Shown in pieces: positions 36,601-41,511 of a stretch of DNA of 64,000 bases. A program made the translations under genes and the position numbers. The first letter of the stretch is position 1. Each line of letters starts with the position of its first letter. This DNA is from Mytilus trossulus (taxonomy: Eukaryota; Mollusca; Bivalvia; Mytilida; Mytilidae), in contig NC_086379.1 of the NCBI RefSeq assembly GCF_036588685.1, positions 19,081,862 through 19,145,861 on the forward strand, written 5' to 3'. Under the pieces are notes generated by a model. It had not been told where the DNA came from. It worked only from the letters and a program-made list of their open reading frames with translations, and ran no database searches.

Positions 36601-38472
36601 TTCTTTGATATGCTGAATATACACATGTACCTAGTTTTTTTATTATGGGCCCAGTTTTCAAGTTGGTCCAAATCAGGGTCCAAAATTAAACTTTGTTTGA
36701 TTTCAACAAAAATTCAATATATGGGGTTCTTTGATATGATGAATCTAACCATGTATTTAGATTTCGGATATTGGAATACCACAAAGGGATGGTAAGAATT
36801 GTCTTTGGGAGTTATGGCTCTAACCGTTAAGGAATAAGGTGCAAAAAAGGGGGAAAAAGGGTTTCCAGGTTAATGGACAATTACTTAAGTACAAAACATA
36901 ATTTTAAAGTAGTGTAAGGTTGGTAATTGAAACTCATTTTAATATCTCACCTAAACTGCTCTTTAATTATGTATATTGGAAATTTGCCAAAAACTTTATT
37001 ATTAATAAATTCCATTGGAAATTTGCCAAAAACTTTAGGTGAATGAACTTCATTGGAAATTTGCCAAAATAAAATGTTGCATTGGAGTTATCTTTCTTTG
37101 TCTGGAATAGAAGTTAAATTAACTTAAATCATGACTGTATGACATTTCATATTTGATGATGTATTTAAATGAGTAGTTATTGTTGAAAACTCCATAAGAA
37201 ATTTGAATTGAGATAATTTTTGGAATAAGGGAAAGGGGGAGGTGAAAAAATTGGTGGGGTTCAATTTTTCTTATTTCAAATTTCAGAAATGAAAAAGAAA
37301 ATTTCTTCAAATATCAAATGATTAATAATCCACTGCATACTGGATTGCTCAAAAGCAAACAAAAAATATTTTAAGTTCATTAGACCACATTCATTCTGTG
37401 TCAGAAACCTATGCTGTGTCAACTATTTAATCACAATCCAAATTTAGAGCTGTATCCAGCTTGAATGTTGTGTCCATACTTGCCCCAACCGTTCATGGTT
37501 CAACCTCTGCAGTTGTATATTGCTGGGCCCTGCTGAGCATCTGGTTTTAAATGGACTTAGTTTTTCTGCCGGGAATCATTACATTCACTCTGTTGTTAAA
37601 GTTTTTAAAACTATCCTAGCTTTGTACCAAACTTGGACAGAAGCTTATTTATGATCATAAGATAGTATCCTGAAAGCTTGTTTTGTGGAATCTACATATA
37701 TCTGATCAAAGCATTAAAAAACAGCAAAGGTTCACGGGGAATTGTTTTAAGAATTCTTGTGAATTAATACATTAATTTAATAATATGCTGTGTAAATTGT
37801 CATATGAAGAGAAATAACTCCATTGGTTTATCCAAAATAACAAACAGTTCCGACTTTTGACCACTGCAAACTTAAAAGTGTTATTAATTGTGACACTCAT
37901 GATCATGTTTTTGATATTCATTGTGCTTTATTAATTAATCTATATATTTTATTTCAGTTTTTGAAATTCTGTTGAAATATTCTGAGACAAAAGACTGGAA
38001 GGAATCATTCTTTTCTGTGATACCTCAAAGGAAAGTGGTCAGTAATACAGACAAAGAAGAGGCTTACACTAGTAAACAGGAAACAGATGTGGAGAATGCT
38101 CCTTCAAATGAAAATGGCAGTGACAGTAACCCAACAACAGCTGCTAGCAGTACTAATGAAGCAGGGGACACGCTTAGTAATAAACTTGAAAAAGACGATG
38201 TGAAATTGACCAAAACTGGTTGTGACAATACTGCAATGAATGATTCAAGCTGTAGAATGATATCTGATATAAAACAGGACTTTGAACTCTTGAAATTAAC
38301 TAGTGATAAAGACATTCCTACTTCCTCCAAGGACAGCCAGTTTAAATGCAATTCCGTAAAAAGCAGACATTTTGAAAACGATTCTCAAGCAATAGAGGAG
38401 ACAGATTTAAGCACTTTAATTTGTGATATTGAAGAGAATAAGCAAACAGCTTTAGATAATACAAATTCTTGA
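479..38472 (+). CDS. TRMT10A: TRMT10A-type tRNA (guanine-9) methyltransferase, C-terminal part, with duplicated terminal exons (gene span)
   Basis: Spliced gene whose 5' exons lie left of the window. Exon 479-622 is followed by set A (19301-19447, 19978-20083, 20694-21190) or set B (32597-32743, 33328-33433, 37958-38472). The family (SPOUT fold) methylates N1 of G9 in tRNA with S-adenosylmethionine. Seen: NRRAENPLQFY in the first exon, IGGLVDHNQYK (its Asp is the proposed catalytic residue in the Trm10 family), LPIGQYIEMKSRKVLTVNHVFEIL (cofactor pocket region) and an acidic, serine-rich tail. The NHVFEI and PQRK motifs match TRMT10A better than TRMT10B or the mitochondrial TRMT10C. An 18.7 kb intron (623-19300) holds an antisense B-box pseudogene. 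Both exon sets are open and splice in the same phases; which is used cannot be told from DNA alone. Confidence 0.9.
721..1300 (+). repeat. R1 (GACCTTGACC-rich) repeat, left part
   Basis: Starts 'ttgttgagcctgcaactttt' and holds repeated 'tgaccttgacctcattttca' motifs spaced about 170-190 bases apart. Continues at 2366-2760 after an R3 insertion. A 32 bp segment ending 'gatgcctcata' is triplicated at 840-927. Confidence 0.8.
1301..2365 (+). mobile_element. R3 element (TATACGACCGC-type ends) inserted in R1
   Basis: Left end 'tttttttacgaccgcaaa', right end 'ggtcatatccagctgcgctt', matching the ends of other R3 copies. Contains the R3 unit 'cccaacagtttagggataag' and 'gggcccaaataagcattttt'. R1 sequence resumes directly after it. 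Confidence 0.7.
1706..1736 (+). repeat. T(12)G(19) homopolymer pair
   Basis: Twelve T followed by nineteen G inside R3. A run this long can form a G-quadruplex and is prone to length error in sequencing. Confidence 0.9.
2366..2760 (+). repeat. R1 repeat, right part
   Basis: Resumes 'gtgttttggtttgtttttct' exactly where the R1 consensus was interrupted at 1300, then two or three further ~170-base units with 'gaccttgacc'. Confidence 0.75.
2761..3783. other. Intronic sequence with old repeat fragments
   Basis: Contains R3-like phrases ('ggttttaactttgctg', 'attgggattctttaatatgc') at about 3000-3330 and an R4 fragment at 3350-3430. No coding signal. Confidence 0.5.
3784..3884. repeat. Inverted repeat, ~24 bp arms
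   Basis: 'agattatagttgatcatctc' at the left pairs with 'gagatgaccaatgataatct' at the right. Absent from unit B at the corresponding place, so it may be the edge of an inserted element reaching to about 4010. Confidence 0.55.
4609..4771. repeat. Long hairpin, ~70 bp arms with a short loop
   Basis: 'aataattcatgggggcttga' (from 4611) is the reverse complement of 'tcaagcccccatgaattatt' (to 4769), and the pairing continues inward through 'tgattttacca' / 'tggtaaaatc' to 'attttaccc' / 'ggggtaaaat'. Loop about 4681-4692 ('tgagcgttagcg'). Looks like a foldback element; no target duplication identified. Confidence 0.8.
5833..6376. repeat. Near-perfect inverted duplication: arms 5833-6000 and 6210-6376
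   Basis: About 168 bp arms of very high identity (the only differences I see are near the inner end) around a 209 bp spacer. In unit B the spacer region is present (about 22880-23080) but is followed directly by 'ggtaccagataac', without the right arm, so the right arm is an inverted copy added in unit A. Confidence 0.85.
8698..8730. mobile_element. End fragment of a CTGTGGATTC-type TIR element
   Basis: 'attggtatcccataaataat' followed by 'aatgaatccacag' and TA matches one end of the elements at 47774-47978 and 61677-61875. The other end is missing. Confidence 0.45.
9297..9360. repeat. R5 repeat fragment
   Basis: 'gagacgaagcgcgtgtctgg' and 'aatcctggtagctttgataa' correspond, reverse complemented, to the start of the repeat at 63350-63440. 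Confidence 0.55.
9714..11422 (-). pseudogene. B-box/coiled-coil/beta-propeller (TRIM-like) gene, unit A, broken by a one-base deletion
   Basis: Antisense inside the long TRMT10A intron. Starts MALSKSVIKAQ at 11422. B-box 1 at residues 16-54 (C16, C19, C29, C32, C37, C40, H45, H54), B-box 2 at about 78-109, then a Lys/Glu-rich coiled coil to about 230 and an NHL-like propeller to the stop at 9714. No RING finger precedes the B-boxes. Comparison with the intact copy at 26938-28644 shows one missing base in the A-run between 10814 and 10815: the first frame then stops at 10790-10792, while the propeller half stays open in the next frame. Either a young pseudogene, a polymorphism or an assembly error. 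An antisense AATAAA is at 9641-9646, about 70 bases past the stop. Confidence 0.82.
11423..12331. other. Sequence upstream of the unit A B-box pseudogene
   Basis: AT-rich; would hold that gene's promoter. No motif I would defend and no further gene. Confidence 0.4.
12555..14998 (+). mobile_element. R3 element, inner copy 1
   Basis: Left end 'tttatacgaccgcaaatttt', right end 'cggtcatataaagctgtgcc' then 'ctgcggagcatctggtt'. Inside: several ~150-170 bp tandem units ('ggttttcgcactataacttt ... ggtcccaacagtttaggaat'), an AT-rich unique block (12985-13530), ~125 bp units ('ggtccaaaattaaact ... ggggttctttgatatgc'), and ~35 bp 'caatagcaagaaatcttcaa' units at 14230-14430. No protein-coding frame: a non-autonomous element. 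Confidence 0.75.
15022..15780. repeat. Dispersed repeat inside the nest
   Basis: Holds 'ataactgacggaaacacatc', 'gccatggctaaaaatgaaaa' and 'ggaactgttattcc'-like stretches. It interrupts the outer R3. It looks like a common mussel repeat from memory; no second copy is in this window. Open frames in it are short and without recognisable protein. Confidence 0.4.
16016..16260. mobile_element. TTAA-flanked short element (fragment)
   Basis: Starts TTAAGGTGGTACCCAACACC. Bases 16070-16215 ('ttttgaaccaagcattctat', 'tacactggttatatagtagt') match 53755-53890, whose far end is the mirror image GGTACCACCTTAA. Confidence 0.55.
16468..18245 (+). mobile_element. R3 element, inner copy 2
   Basis: Left end 'ttatacgaccgcaaattttg' with a following GTC-triplet run, right end 'tgcggtcgtataaagctacg' then 'gcatctggttt'. 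The outer 14 bases TTTATACGACCGCA are matched by TGCGGTCGTATAAA at the right, a terminal inverted repeat. Same internal tandem units as inner copy 1 but without its 12985-13530 block. Confidence 0.75.
18250..18445 (+). repeat. R4 repeat
   Basis: 'tttgctcattgttgaaggcc', 'gtgacctatagttgtaattt' and 'cattggcaatcataccacat'. Other copies: 22190-22350, 26727-26885, 44800-44895 and, inverted, 41300-41510. Confidence 0.7.
18571..19300. other. TRMT10A intron before set A
   Basis: AT-rich; the last ~80 bases ('gggagataactcaatttaat' to the acceptor) match those before the set B exon. Nothing else recognised. Confidence 0.5.
19301..19447 (+). CDS. TRMT10A: TRMT10A exon, set A (catalytic-motif exon)
   Basis: 49 codons, phase 0. 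Acceptor ccattttcag before 19301, donor GT at 19448. Begins VNFTENDYHEEF and ends IIGGLVDHNQYK, carrying the family's GGLVDHN motif. It differs from the set B exon by one residue (Lys instead of Thr after FDKD). Confidence 0.9.
19978..20083 (+). CDS. TRMT10A: TRMT10A exon, set A (cofactor-pocket exon)
   Basis: 106 bases after acceptor atttcag, donor GTAATG at 20084; ends in phase 1 so the last base completes a Val codon with the next exon. Reads GMCHQLAVEQGMSHAQLP then IGQYIEMKSRKVLTVNH, the conserved knot and S-adenosylmethionine-binding region of the Trm10 family. The set B exon encodes the same protein. Confidence 0.9.
20694..21190 (+). CDS. TRMT10A: TRMT10A last exon, set A
   Basis: Acceptor at 20692-20693 after a T-rich tract; joins the previous exon to read NHVFEILLKYSETNDWKESF and then SVIPQRKV, the end of the methyltransferase fold. 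The remaining ~140 residues are a low-complexity acidic, Ser/Asp/Glu-rich tail without a recognisable domain, as in vertebrate TRMT10A. Stop at 21188-21190, slightly earlier than in set B. I see no AATAAA or ATTAAA in the following ~900 bases; sequence resembling set B's 3'UTR stops near 21285. Confidence 0.88.
21340..21690 (+). repeat. R1 repeat at the junction of units A and B
   Basis: 'tttggtgtatggaaagactg' and 'ctgaccttgacctaattttc' units. Just before it, 21285-21340 resembles 40000-40070, the sequence just before the R1 copy that lies right of unit B. Confidence 0.65.
21691..22324. other. Spacer between duplication units
   Basis: Non-coding; includes an R4 copy starting about 22190 ('cctttatagcttgcatttgg', 'gttgaaaaccatactttgac'). 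No gene. Confidence 0.4.
24870..25515 (-). repeat. R1 repeat, inverted, unit B only
   Basis: Holds reverse-complement R1 phrases 'accatgaaaatcaggtcaag', 'gacatgtacaccttacaatc' and ends 'gtcacaggctagaca'. Unit A runs from 7750 to 7790 straight across this position, giving an empty site. Confidence 0.75.
26089..26192. repeat. Short repeat shared with 51678-51780
   Basis: 'attttgttccaatacaatga' and 'ggtaggggacaatatactac' match 'attttgttccagtataatga' and 'ggtaggggactatgtattgc' in a dynein intron. Confidence 0.5.
26197..26705 (-). mobile_element. R7 retroelement 3' fragment, second copy
   Basis: Shares 'gagaatggaaatggggaatg', the 'cttcaatgta.c.agaaattcacgcacc' and 'cagttaactgacatgccagc' segments with the copy at 33441-34243. 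It lies just downstream of the unit B B-box gene and has no partner in unit A. Confidence 0.65.
26727..26885 (+). repeat. R4 repeat, degenerate
   Basis: 'tttttataactgactatgtt' and 'cagtgacctatagttgtata' followed by 'aatgacatcttctttttta'. Confidence 0.55.
26938..28644 (-). CDS. RING-less TRIM-like protein: two B-boxes, coiled coil, NHL-like beta-propeller (unit B)
   Basis: Single-exon gene, 568 residues from MALSK. An in-frame ATG 14 codons upstream (28686) exists, but the MALSK start is conserved in unit A and the sequence before it is not, so 28644 is preferred. B-box 1 (residues 16-54, CNLC...CLDC...CCDKVH...DH), B-box 2 (78-109, CKVH...CIFCSNC...CPSC...HTGH), coiled coil about 115-230, then a beta-propeller with NHL-like blades such as FSYPRSITTTSNGDIFVVD. 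Bivalve genomes carry many such RING-less B-box/NHL proteins, often named TRIM45- or TRIM56-like; their ligands are mostly unknown, so no substrate is claimed. It lies antisense between the two TRMT10A exon sets. Without a RING, E3 ligase activity cannot be assumed. Confidence 0.88.
   Translation of the reverse strand: MALSKSVIKAQDIISCNLCESETKLKWKCLDCDLLMCNNCCDKVHPKFKNAKDHTIVDIKQVGVGGTNRYLDFTNIKCKVHTTQLCCIFCSNCDKLACPSCITKGHTGHNFIEIKEAYEMKVEWLKNRKGKLEMNDKKLDEGEKTLDEISVRENSNCQKTIQDIQRQREALKREVDKHALKLIEEINQNMRSIKDSISEEEKNVKTRRQKVKNNLETADEMLTTMDIPFFFENADIIAKSIDDDVDRVSVIHKRVPKFKSGSMSLSNFGTLFEDKSSINTVLNMKVNKEFTTGLKYCHHISACSDGSLWMGDSVSKVLQKVKPEGNILTTVLTINTAIQGIEGTQNNDLLISDGSTKLKLINGKTGQVSDTKYSVDPLLVMSVYITSNNKVIVGAKSPGKSFPVTGRRVVIVMDQTGNHLTVYEHDKHKQRIFSYPRSITTTSNGDIFVVDCLSYDERGRVLVLDKSGDILNEYTGCQDINTEDKPFKPVNITATPSNNIIVSDIYQHHLHILDSSASLISYYNTKDIGIEYPSCILFKSATAFYLGCTQFAGSATNAKLCEIQCSGL
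28687..29090. other. Upstream of the unit B B-box gene
   Basis: AT-rich, presumably the promoter side of that gene; no defensible motif. Confidence 0.4.
29091..31882 (-). mobile_element. 5'-truncated LINE (non-LTR retrotransposon), unit B only
   Basis: Insertion in the intron of unit B with no counterpart in unit A. The coding part runs 31882-29792, followed by a ~700 bp 3' tail ending in pentamer repeats (TATCT)n at about 29091-29115. The 3' tail contains two diverged copies of a ~85 bp segment (29450-29535 and 29561-29645, each with 'cagctgacacc.gggg.cgat' type sequence). The 5' end stops abruptly inside the reverse-transcriptase reading frame, the usual result of incomplete reverse transcription. 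The insertion lies in the same orientation as the B-box gene and opposite to TRMT10A. Confidence 0.88.
29792..31882 (-). CDS. LINE ORF2 remnant: reverse transcriptase with C-terminal zinc knuckle
   Basis: Open for about 696 codons from the truncation to the stop at 29792. Counting from the TTG codon at 31795, reverse-transcriptase motifs follow in order: NYRGITITSAIGKLFNRIL (~80-98), motif A FVDFQKAFD (~151-159), GVKQGDNLSPNLFKIF (~209-224) and the catalytic YADD (~251-254). A CX2CX9HX4C knuckle is near residue 595. No endonuclease domain and no true start codon remain because the element is 5'-truncated. No internal stop, so the insertion is young or recently active elsewhere. I cannot assign the clade by eye. 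Confidence 0.85.
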   Translation of the reverse strand, partial: DEGIYAIQSRYTELCEKLKQLENSKCFNELDSVITESEISKAISHLKCNKSAGLDNISNNMIKNGQTFLLKSFQQMFNTCLSSGIYPTSWAEGYITPIFKSNDTSDPNNYRGITITSAIGKLFNRILSLRLDKFLQEHNIIHDSQIGFTRKARTADHMFILNCLINKYCNSKEGRLFACFVDFQKAFDTVIHTGIKIKLLDIGAGSYFYNIIKSMYEISKSCVKIQNQVSDFFPLDIGVKQGDNLSPNLFKIFINDLPRYLSDTRDPVNVNDKDLHCLMYADDIVLLSTSAEGLREKLGMLDKFCKDWCLNVNTNKTKVLIFNKAGRHVKQIFTFQNINLECVSKYKYLGLYLSSSGSFSYAQNELYKKSLKAHFKLRKDLLSLNPDVKTSIHVFDHTVKPILLYGSEIWGMFNSLSSKCKKEDISFEKLYSGLPCEKLHIKFCKFILGVHKKTTNAAVLSELGRFPIYFNIIKGMLLYWYRLENLGDNFPLLKEAYTQSKTLHHMNITSWYGSINVVFKILGIEYTNAINAPFCESLYKFKKYIQTKLSILFISCWKKQIDKFSDSKLKTYLLYKTNFGFEKYLTLIKNFELRRSFTKLRVSSHRLQIELGRYQGIPRINRICNKCSSNTVEDEAHFLFDCNKFEDDRNCMLASIAQYNSYFNHMNSQSKIIWLFSVENVELLKIICNFIYKHLP
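31908..32107 (+). mobile_element. tRNA-derived SINE-like element
   Basis: 'ttgcagagttgactaag' resembles a pol III A box and 'gtgagttcaaactctg' (31967-31982) a B box; then 'catggggcgcactagacttc' and a terminal (AT)n run at 32091-32107. It directly follows the truncated 5' end of the LINE. Clade not assigned. Confidence 0.55.
32597..32743 (+). CDS. TRMT10A: TRMT10A exon, set B (catalytic-motif exon)
   Basis: Second copy of the 19301-19447 exon: same length (147), phase and splice sites (tttcag before, GT after at 32744). It keeps the GGLVDHN motif. The protein differs by a single residue (FDKDT for FDKDK). The intron sequence on both sides is recognisably the same as in unit A, so this is a genomic duplicate and not a retrocopy. 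Confidence 0.9.
32878..33046. mobile_element. CTGTGGATTC-type TIR element, 169 bp, in TRMT10A set B intron
   Basis: Left 'ctgtggattcatcattattt', right 'ataaatgaatccatag', flanked by TA on both sides (32876-32877 and 33047-33048). About the same sequence as 61677-61875, including 'ttttctataggctt'. Confidence 0.7.
33328..33433 (+). CDS. TRMT10A: TRMT10A exon, set B (cofactor-pocket exon)
   Basis: Second copy of the 19978-20083 exon with identical length, phase and protein; the few base changes that I see are silent. Acceptor atttcag before 33328, donor GTAATAAG at 33434. A retroelement fragment (R7) begins about 7 bases inside the intron, leaving the donor itself intact. Confidence 0.9.
33441..34243 (-). 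mobile_element. R7 retroelement 3' fragment in the last intron of TRMT10A set B
   Basis: Begins about 7 bases after the donor at 33434 and ends before intron sequence shared with unit A resumes ('aggttttatgta...'). Bases 33441-33640 match 26197-26400, and 33641-33740 match 26611-26705; the copy here lacks the 26420-26610 stretch but extends further into the coding remnant at 33861-34226. Confidence 0.7.
33861..34226 (-). pseudogene. Coding remnant of a retroelement C-terminus (within R7)
   Basis: Open frame of 121 codons ending in TAA at 33861-33863, without a start. It contains LLHQGFRYHKLVKTFTKFYH, then RKYSSTCRLLIHLGISHPIF and YGNILYKAQK. This resembles the tail of reverse-transcriptase proteins found in many copies in mollusc and cnidarian genomes; that is from memory, and I cannot place the family (Penelope-like or other). 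The strong Phe/Tyr/Lys/His pattern without stops argues for a real coding remnant. Confidence 0.45.
34328..35190 (+). repeat. R2 repeat, complete copy
   Basis: Begins 'aagccttcgactttagtcga' (TTCGAC-TTTA-GTCGAA hairpin), then four ~180 bp units with 'accaaacttggacagaagct' and 'aaatggacttagtttttct', ends 'gttgagcctgggtgttacag ... ttccgcataaccctt'. Inserted in the last intron of set B; unit A lacks it. Confidence 0.75.
35339..35757 (+). repeat. R2 repeat, second copy, left part
   Basis: Starts 'gccttcgaccttagtcgaaa'; broken at 'tccgtatttt' by R3 and continued at 37546-37676. Confidence 0.75.
35758..37545 (+). mobile_element. R3 element inserted in R2
   Basis: Left 'tatacggccgcaaaaattgg', right 'gggccctgctgagcatctgg'. 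Same internal units as the 16468-18245 copy, with a short extra AT block at 36890-37080. Confidence 0.75.
37546..37676 (+). repeat. R2 repeat, second copy, right part
   Basis: Resumes 'aaatggacttagtttttctg' and runs to 'gatcataagatagtatcctg'; unit A-like intron follows ('agcttgttttgt'). Confidence 0.7.
37958..38472 (+). CDS. TRMT10A: TRMT10A last exon, set B
   Basis: Second copy of the 20694-21190 exon. Acceptor atttcag before 37958; reads VFEILLKYSETKDWKESF then SVIPQRKV and an acidic Ser/Asp-rich tail, with the stop six codons later than in set A. Amino-acid changes relative to set A cluster in the tail, while the folded domain is nearly unchanged. A consensus AATAAA follows at 38694-38699, so this copy has an apparent 3' end. 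Confidence 0.9.
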
Positions 38473-38693
38473 ACATAATAACTTTTAAAGATTTGTTAAT
38501 ATATGTATGTGATTTTACATGCTTCATGGGGACACACAGGAATATGATGTTTTTGGAAAGATTAGAACTTGTTCTAAATCTTTACTTAGGCACCATCCTC
38601 CCTAACAACAGGACAGGTTACCTACTGTTACTTAATGTATTCACACTAAAATATAGTTCCCTATGTTTCTAATGTATGTGCACATAATACACA

Positions 38694-38699
38694 AATAAA
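38694..38699 (+). terminator. Poly(A) signal AATAAA for TRMT10A set B
   Basis: AATAAA lies about 220 bases after the set B stop codon in otherwise non-coding sequence. No equivalent hexamer is visible after the set A stop. Confidence 0.5.
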
Positions 38700-40044
38700 C
38701 TTAAAAAACTGGGTATATTATTGGAGCAGTTGATTCAAGAATGTATGTCATTAATGTGTGTTGATGTGCAGGCTTTTTTAAAAACATTTTGATTAGGTAA
38801 GTGGGTATTGATTCAACTAGTATGATTGACAACTGTCATTATCACTAAACAATCAGAGACAAGGTGGACCTTTAATTACAATGCCCAACCTCCTAAACTG
38901 CCAATCAAATTGACCACATTACCTATCAATCTCAGTCTTACCTAATTATACACACCAATATGCATCTAATTCTTAATACACAAGTATTTGACTTCATAAT
39001 TGAATACACAAATGTGTATATTATTTGTTTGATATTAATAAGGATGGTAGATTTATTTATTGCCAATTACTTTTGATCTACATTACATAAAGTGATTCTG
39101 TAAATTAAATCTGAAAGACAAATGATTAATGGATTAACAAGATCTTAAAAAAATGAATTATGAATATAAATATGAATATATAAAAGGTAATCAAGTATGG
39201 CCTATAATTTACTTGATAAATATCCAACAATCATCTGTAATTAATCAACAATTTAGATTAGTTCACTTTTTTATCAGGAATTGGCTTGAAACAGTTTTAA
39301 AATTTATAAACTTTTAATTATAACAAACCATTGTTTATTAGTTTATTTTCCATCAATCATTATGTGTATTTCAGTCATTTGAATTTTTATTAGAAGTAAA
39401 TATATATTTTTGCAATCAAGAAAGAATCCACATTTCAATAAAATAAGTTTTTTAATTGGTTTACGGTGAAAAATAAAATTGAAAATGCCCTGTGTTGAAA
39501 AGTACTTTAAAATTTGATCAAAAGGCACTCTAAAACTTTTAATTTTCAATGCCATATAACCTCTGTTTCAACTTACAAAATGCCCAAAACAACATTTTTA
39601 GATTATTTTTGTTGGCACTTTAAAGCTTTTAGCTGTTGGTCTAAATTTATGTCTTACAAGGATAGTTGGTAACAGTTACTAGAAAATTTTTTGCATTTGT
39701 TTGTTTTTTTGAGACATGTTCACATTCGGCAACATAATTTTGATTAGATATAAACAGCAGTTTAAATAAAATTGTGCAAATTTAGAGACCCATATTATTT
39801 AATTTGAGCTCATTTTATCCTCATACTGGAAAAGCAAGTAATTCTTTCTAAAGACCAGCTGCTGCTGTACATTTGTGTAAATGCAATTTTCAGCAATAGT
39901 GCTTTATAAATGTTCATTTTCCCCCACCATTATCGTACCTTAGTATGAAATAATTCTAACTACTGTTCTAATCTTTCCATGAGTGATATCCATCACTTTT
40001 GATTTTAATTAAAAAATGCATTCACAAATATTTCTCTATATTTT
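38700..40044. other. Intergenic sequence right of TRMT10A
   Basis: AT-rich, no coding signal. 38560-40000 is missing after set A, where sequence like 40000-40070 follows directly. Confidence 0.5.
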
Positions 40045-41275
40045 TTATCAAGCCTGTGACATTTGTCACACAAAGCTCGACATTGTGATAGTGATCTGGT
40101 GGTGGCAGTGTTAACTAACTTCTAAAAAAGCTTTATCTTTTAGAAGGTGGAAGATCTGGATGCTTCATAATTTGTATATAAATGCCCTATGTTACAAAGT
40201 TTCTGTCGGTCACATGTCCAATGTTCTTGACCTCAGTTTCATGGTTCAGTGACTACTTGAAAAAAAAGTTGAGATTTTTGGTATGGTAAATTTCTCTCTT
40301 ATTATGAGTAAATATGATAACTATATTTGGTATGTGCATACCTTGCAAGGTCCTCATGGTTCATGCCTGTCAGTTTTCTCTTGACCTCGACCTCATTTTA
40401 TAGATCAGTGAACACGGTTAAGTTTTGGTGGTCAAGTCCATATCTCAGATACTATAAGCAATAGGTCTAGTATATTCCGTGTATGGATAGACTTTAAGGT
40501 GTAAATGTCCAACTGGCAGGTTTCATCTGTCCTTGACCACATTTTTATGGTTCAGTAGTTAAAGTTAAGATTTTAAGCTTTTGTTTTTTTTCTTATACTA
40601 CTGTGAAAGTACTTTAATTCGTGGGTATCAATTTTCGTGGTTTGAGCAATATTTACATGTTCGTGGGTTTTTAAATTCGTGGATTTTTAGTTTTAAAAAT
40701 AAAATTAGAGCCTTCAGAAACAAAATTTACAAATAGTCTGGATTGAAGGAAATTGCAAAGTAAACATTGAACTGTGTAAATTGTAGTTACAACCCTAATT
40801 AACCCTTTATAAAGTGATCAACAGATTAAAGATCATCAAAGGTGTTAATTAGGCCATAAACACGTCACCTAAAGTAAACAGTAACATAAGCAAATGCACT
40901 AAATGTATCTTCAATTGTCAAACAATTTTTATTAAAATAAAGCTCAGCATGAAAATATTATTTCCCATATGTACGAGAACTATGAAGATATAATCCTGCA
41001 TGCGGTTGTATTTTCGTGGCTGTTATTAAAGTATTCTCAAATTTGGCGTTATTTTATATTCTCTAGATCATATCAGTAGTCAAACCTACCGATGGGGATC
41101 TTTGCAAGTCTTGATTTGGACAATGGTTGTTTTATTTCGTTGGACACTTAAATTCGTGGATAAAGTCATCCACGAAAATTGGTACCCCACGAATAAAAGT
41201 ACTTTCACAGTATATGCAATAGGTCAACTATATTTGGTGTATAAAAATATTTATTTATGAAGTATATGGTCCGAG
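40045..41275 (+). repeat. R1 repeat split by a 610 bp element
   Basis: R1 phrases 'cctgtgacatttgtcacaca', 'agaaggtggaagatctggat', 'tgaacacggttaagttttgg' to 40600, then 'tatgcaataggtcaactata' from 41213. The interruption is exactly the element at 40601-41210. Confidence 0.75.
40601..41210. mobile_element. 610 bp TIR element with TA target duplication
   Basis: Left 'ctgtgaaagtactttaattc', right 'gaataaaagtactttcacag'; inverted ends about 40 bp long with few mismatches, also sharing 'caattttcgtgg'. TA at 40599-40600 and 41211-41212. The other R1 copies read 'ttatactatatgcaatag' here, which confirms a single TA before insertion. No coding capacity: a non-autonomous Tc1/mariner-type element. Confidence 0.85.
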
Positions 41276-41299
41276 AACACACTTATTTCGTAGTGCATT

Positions 41300-41510
41300 T
41301 CTTTTATAGATATAGGAAGATGTGGTGTGAGTGCCAATGAGACAACTCTCCATCCCAATAACAATTTAAAAATTAAACCATTATAGGTTAAAGTACGGCC
41401 TTCGACACGGAGCCTTGGCTCACACCCAACAACAACCTATAAAGGGCCCCAAAATTACTAGTGTAAAACCATTCAAACGGGAAAACCAACGGTCTAATCT
41501 ATATAAACAC
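41300..41510 (-). repeat. R4 repeat, inverted
   Basis: 'gatgtggtgtgagtgccaat', 'aaaccattataggttaaagt', 'acggccttcgacacggagcc', the reverse complement of the R4 copies at 18250-18445 and 22190-22350. Confidence 0.65.
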
Positions 41511-41511
41511 A

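Larger units (their letters stand above)
22325..38560. repeat. Segmental duplication unit B
   Basis: Second copy of unit A. Unique here: R1 at 24870-25515, R7 at 26197-26705, the LINE at 29091-31882, a SINE-like element, a TA-flanked element in the first intron, and about 3.9 kb of nested elements in the last intron. Exons are nearly identical to A, while introns differ mainly by these insertions. Confidence 0.8.
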
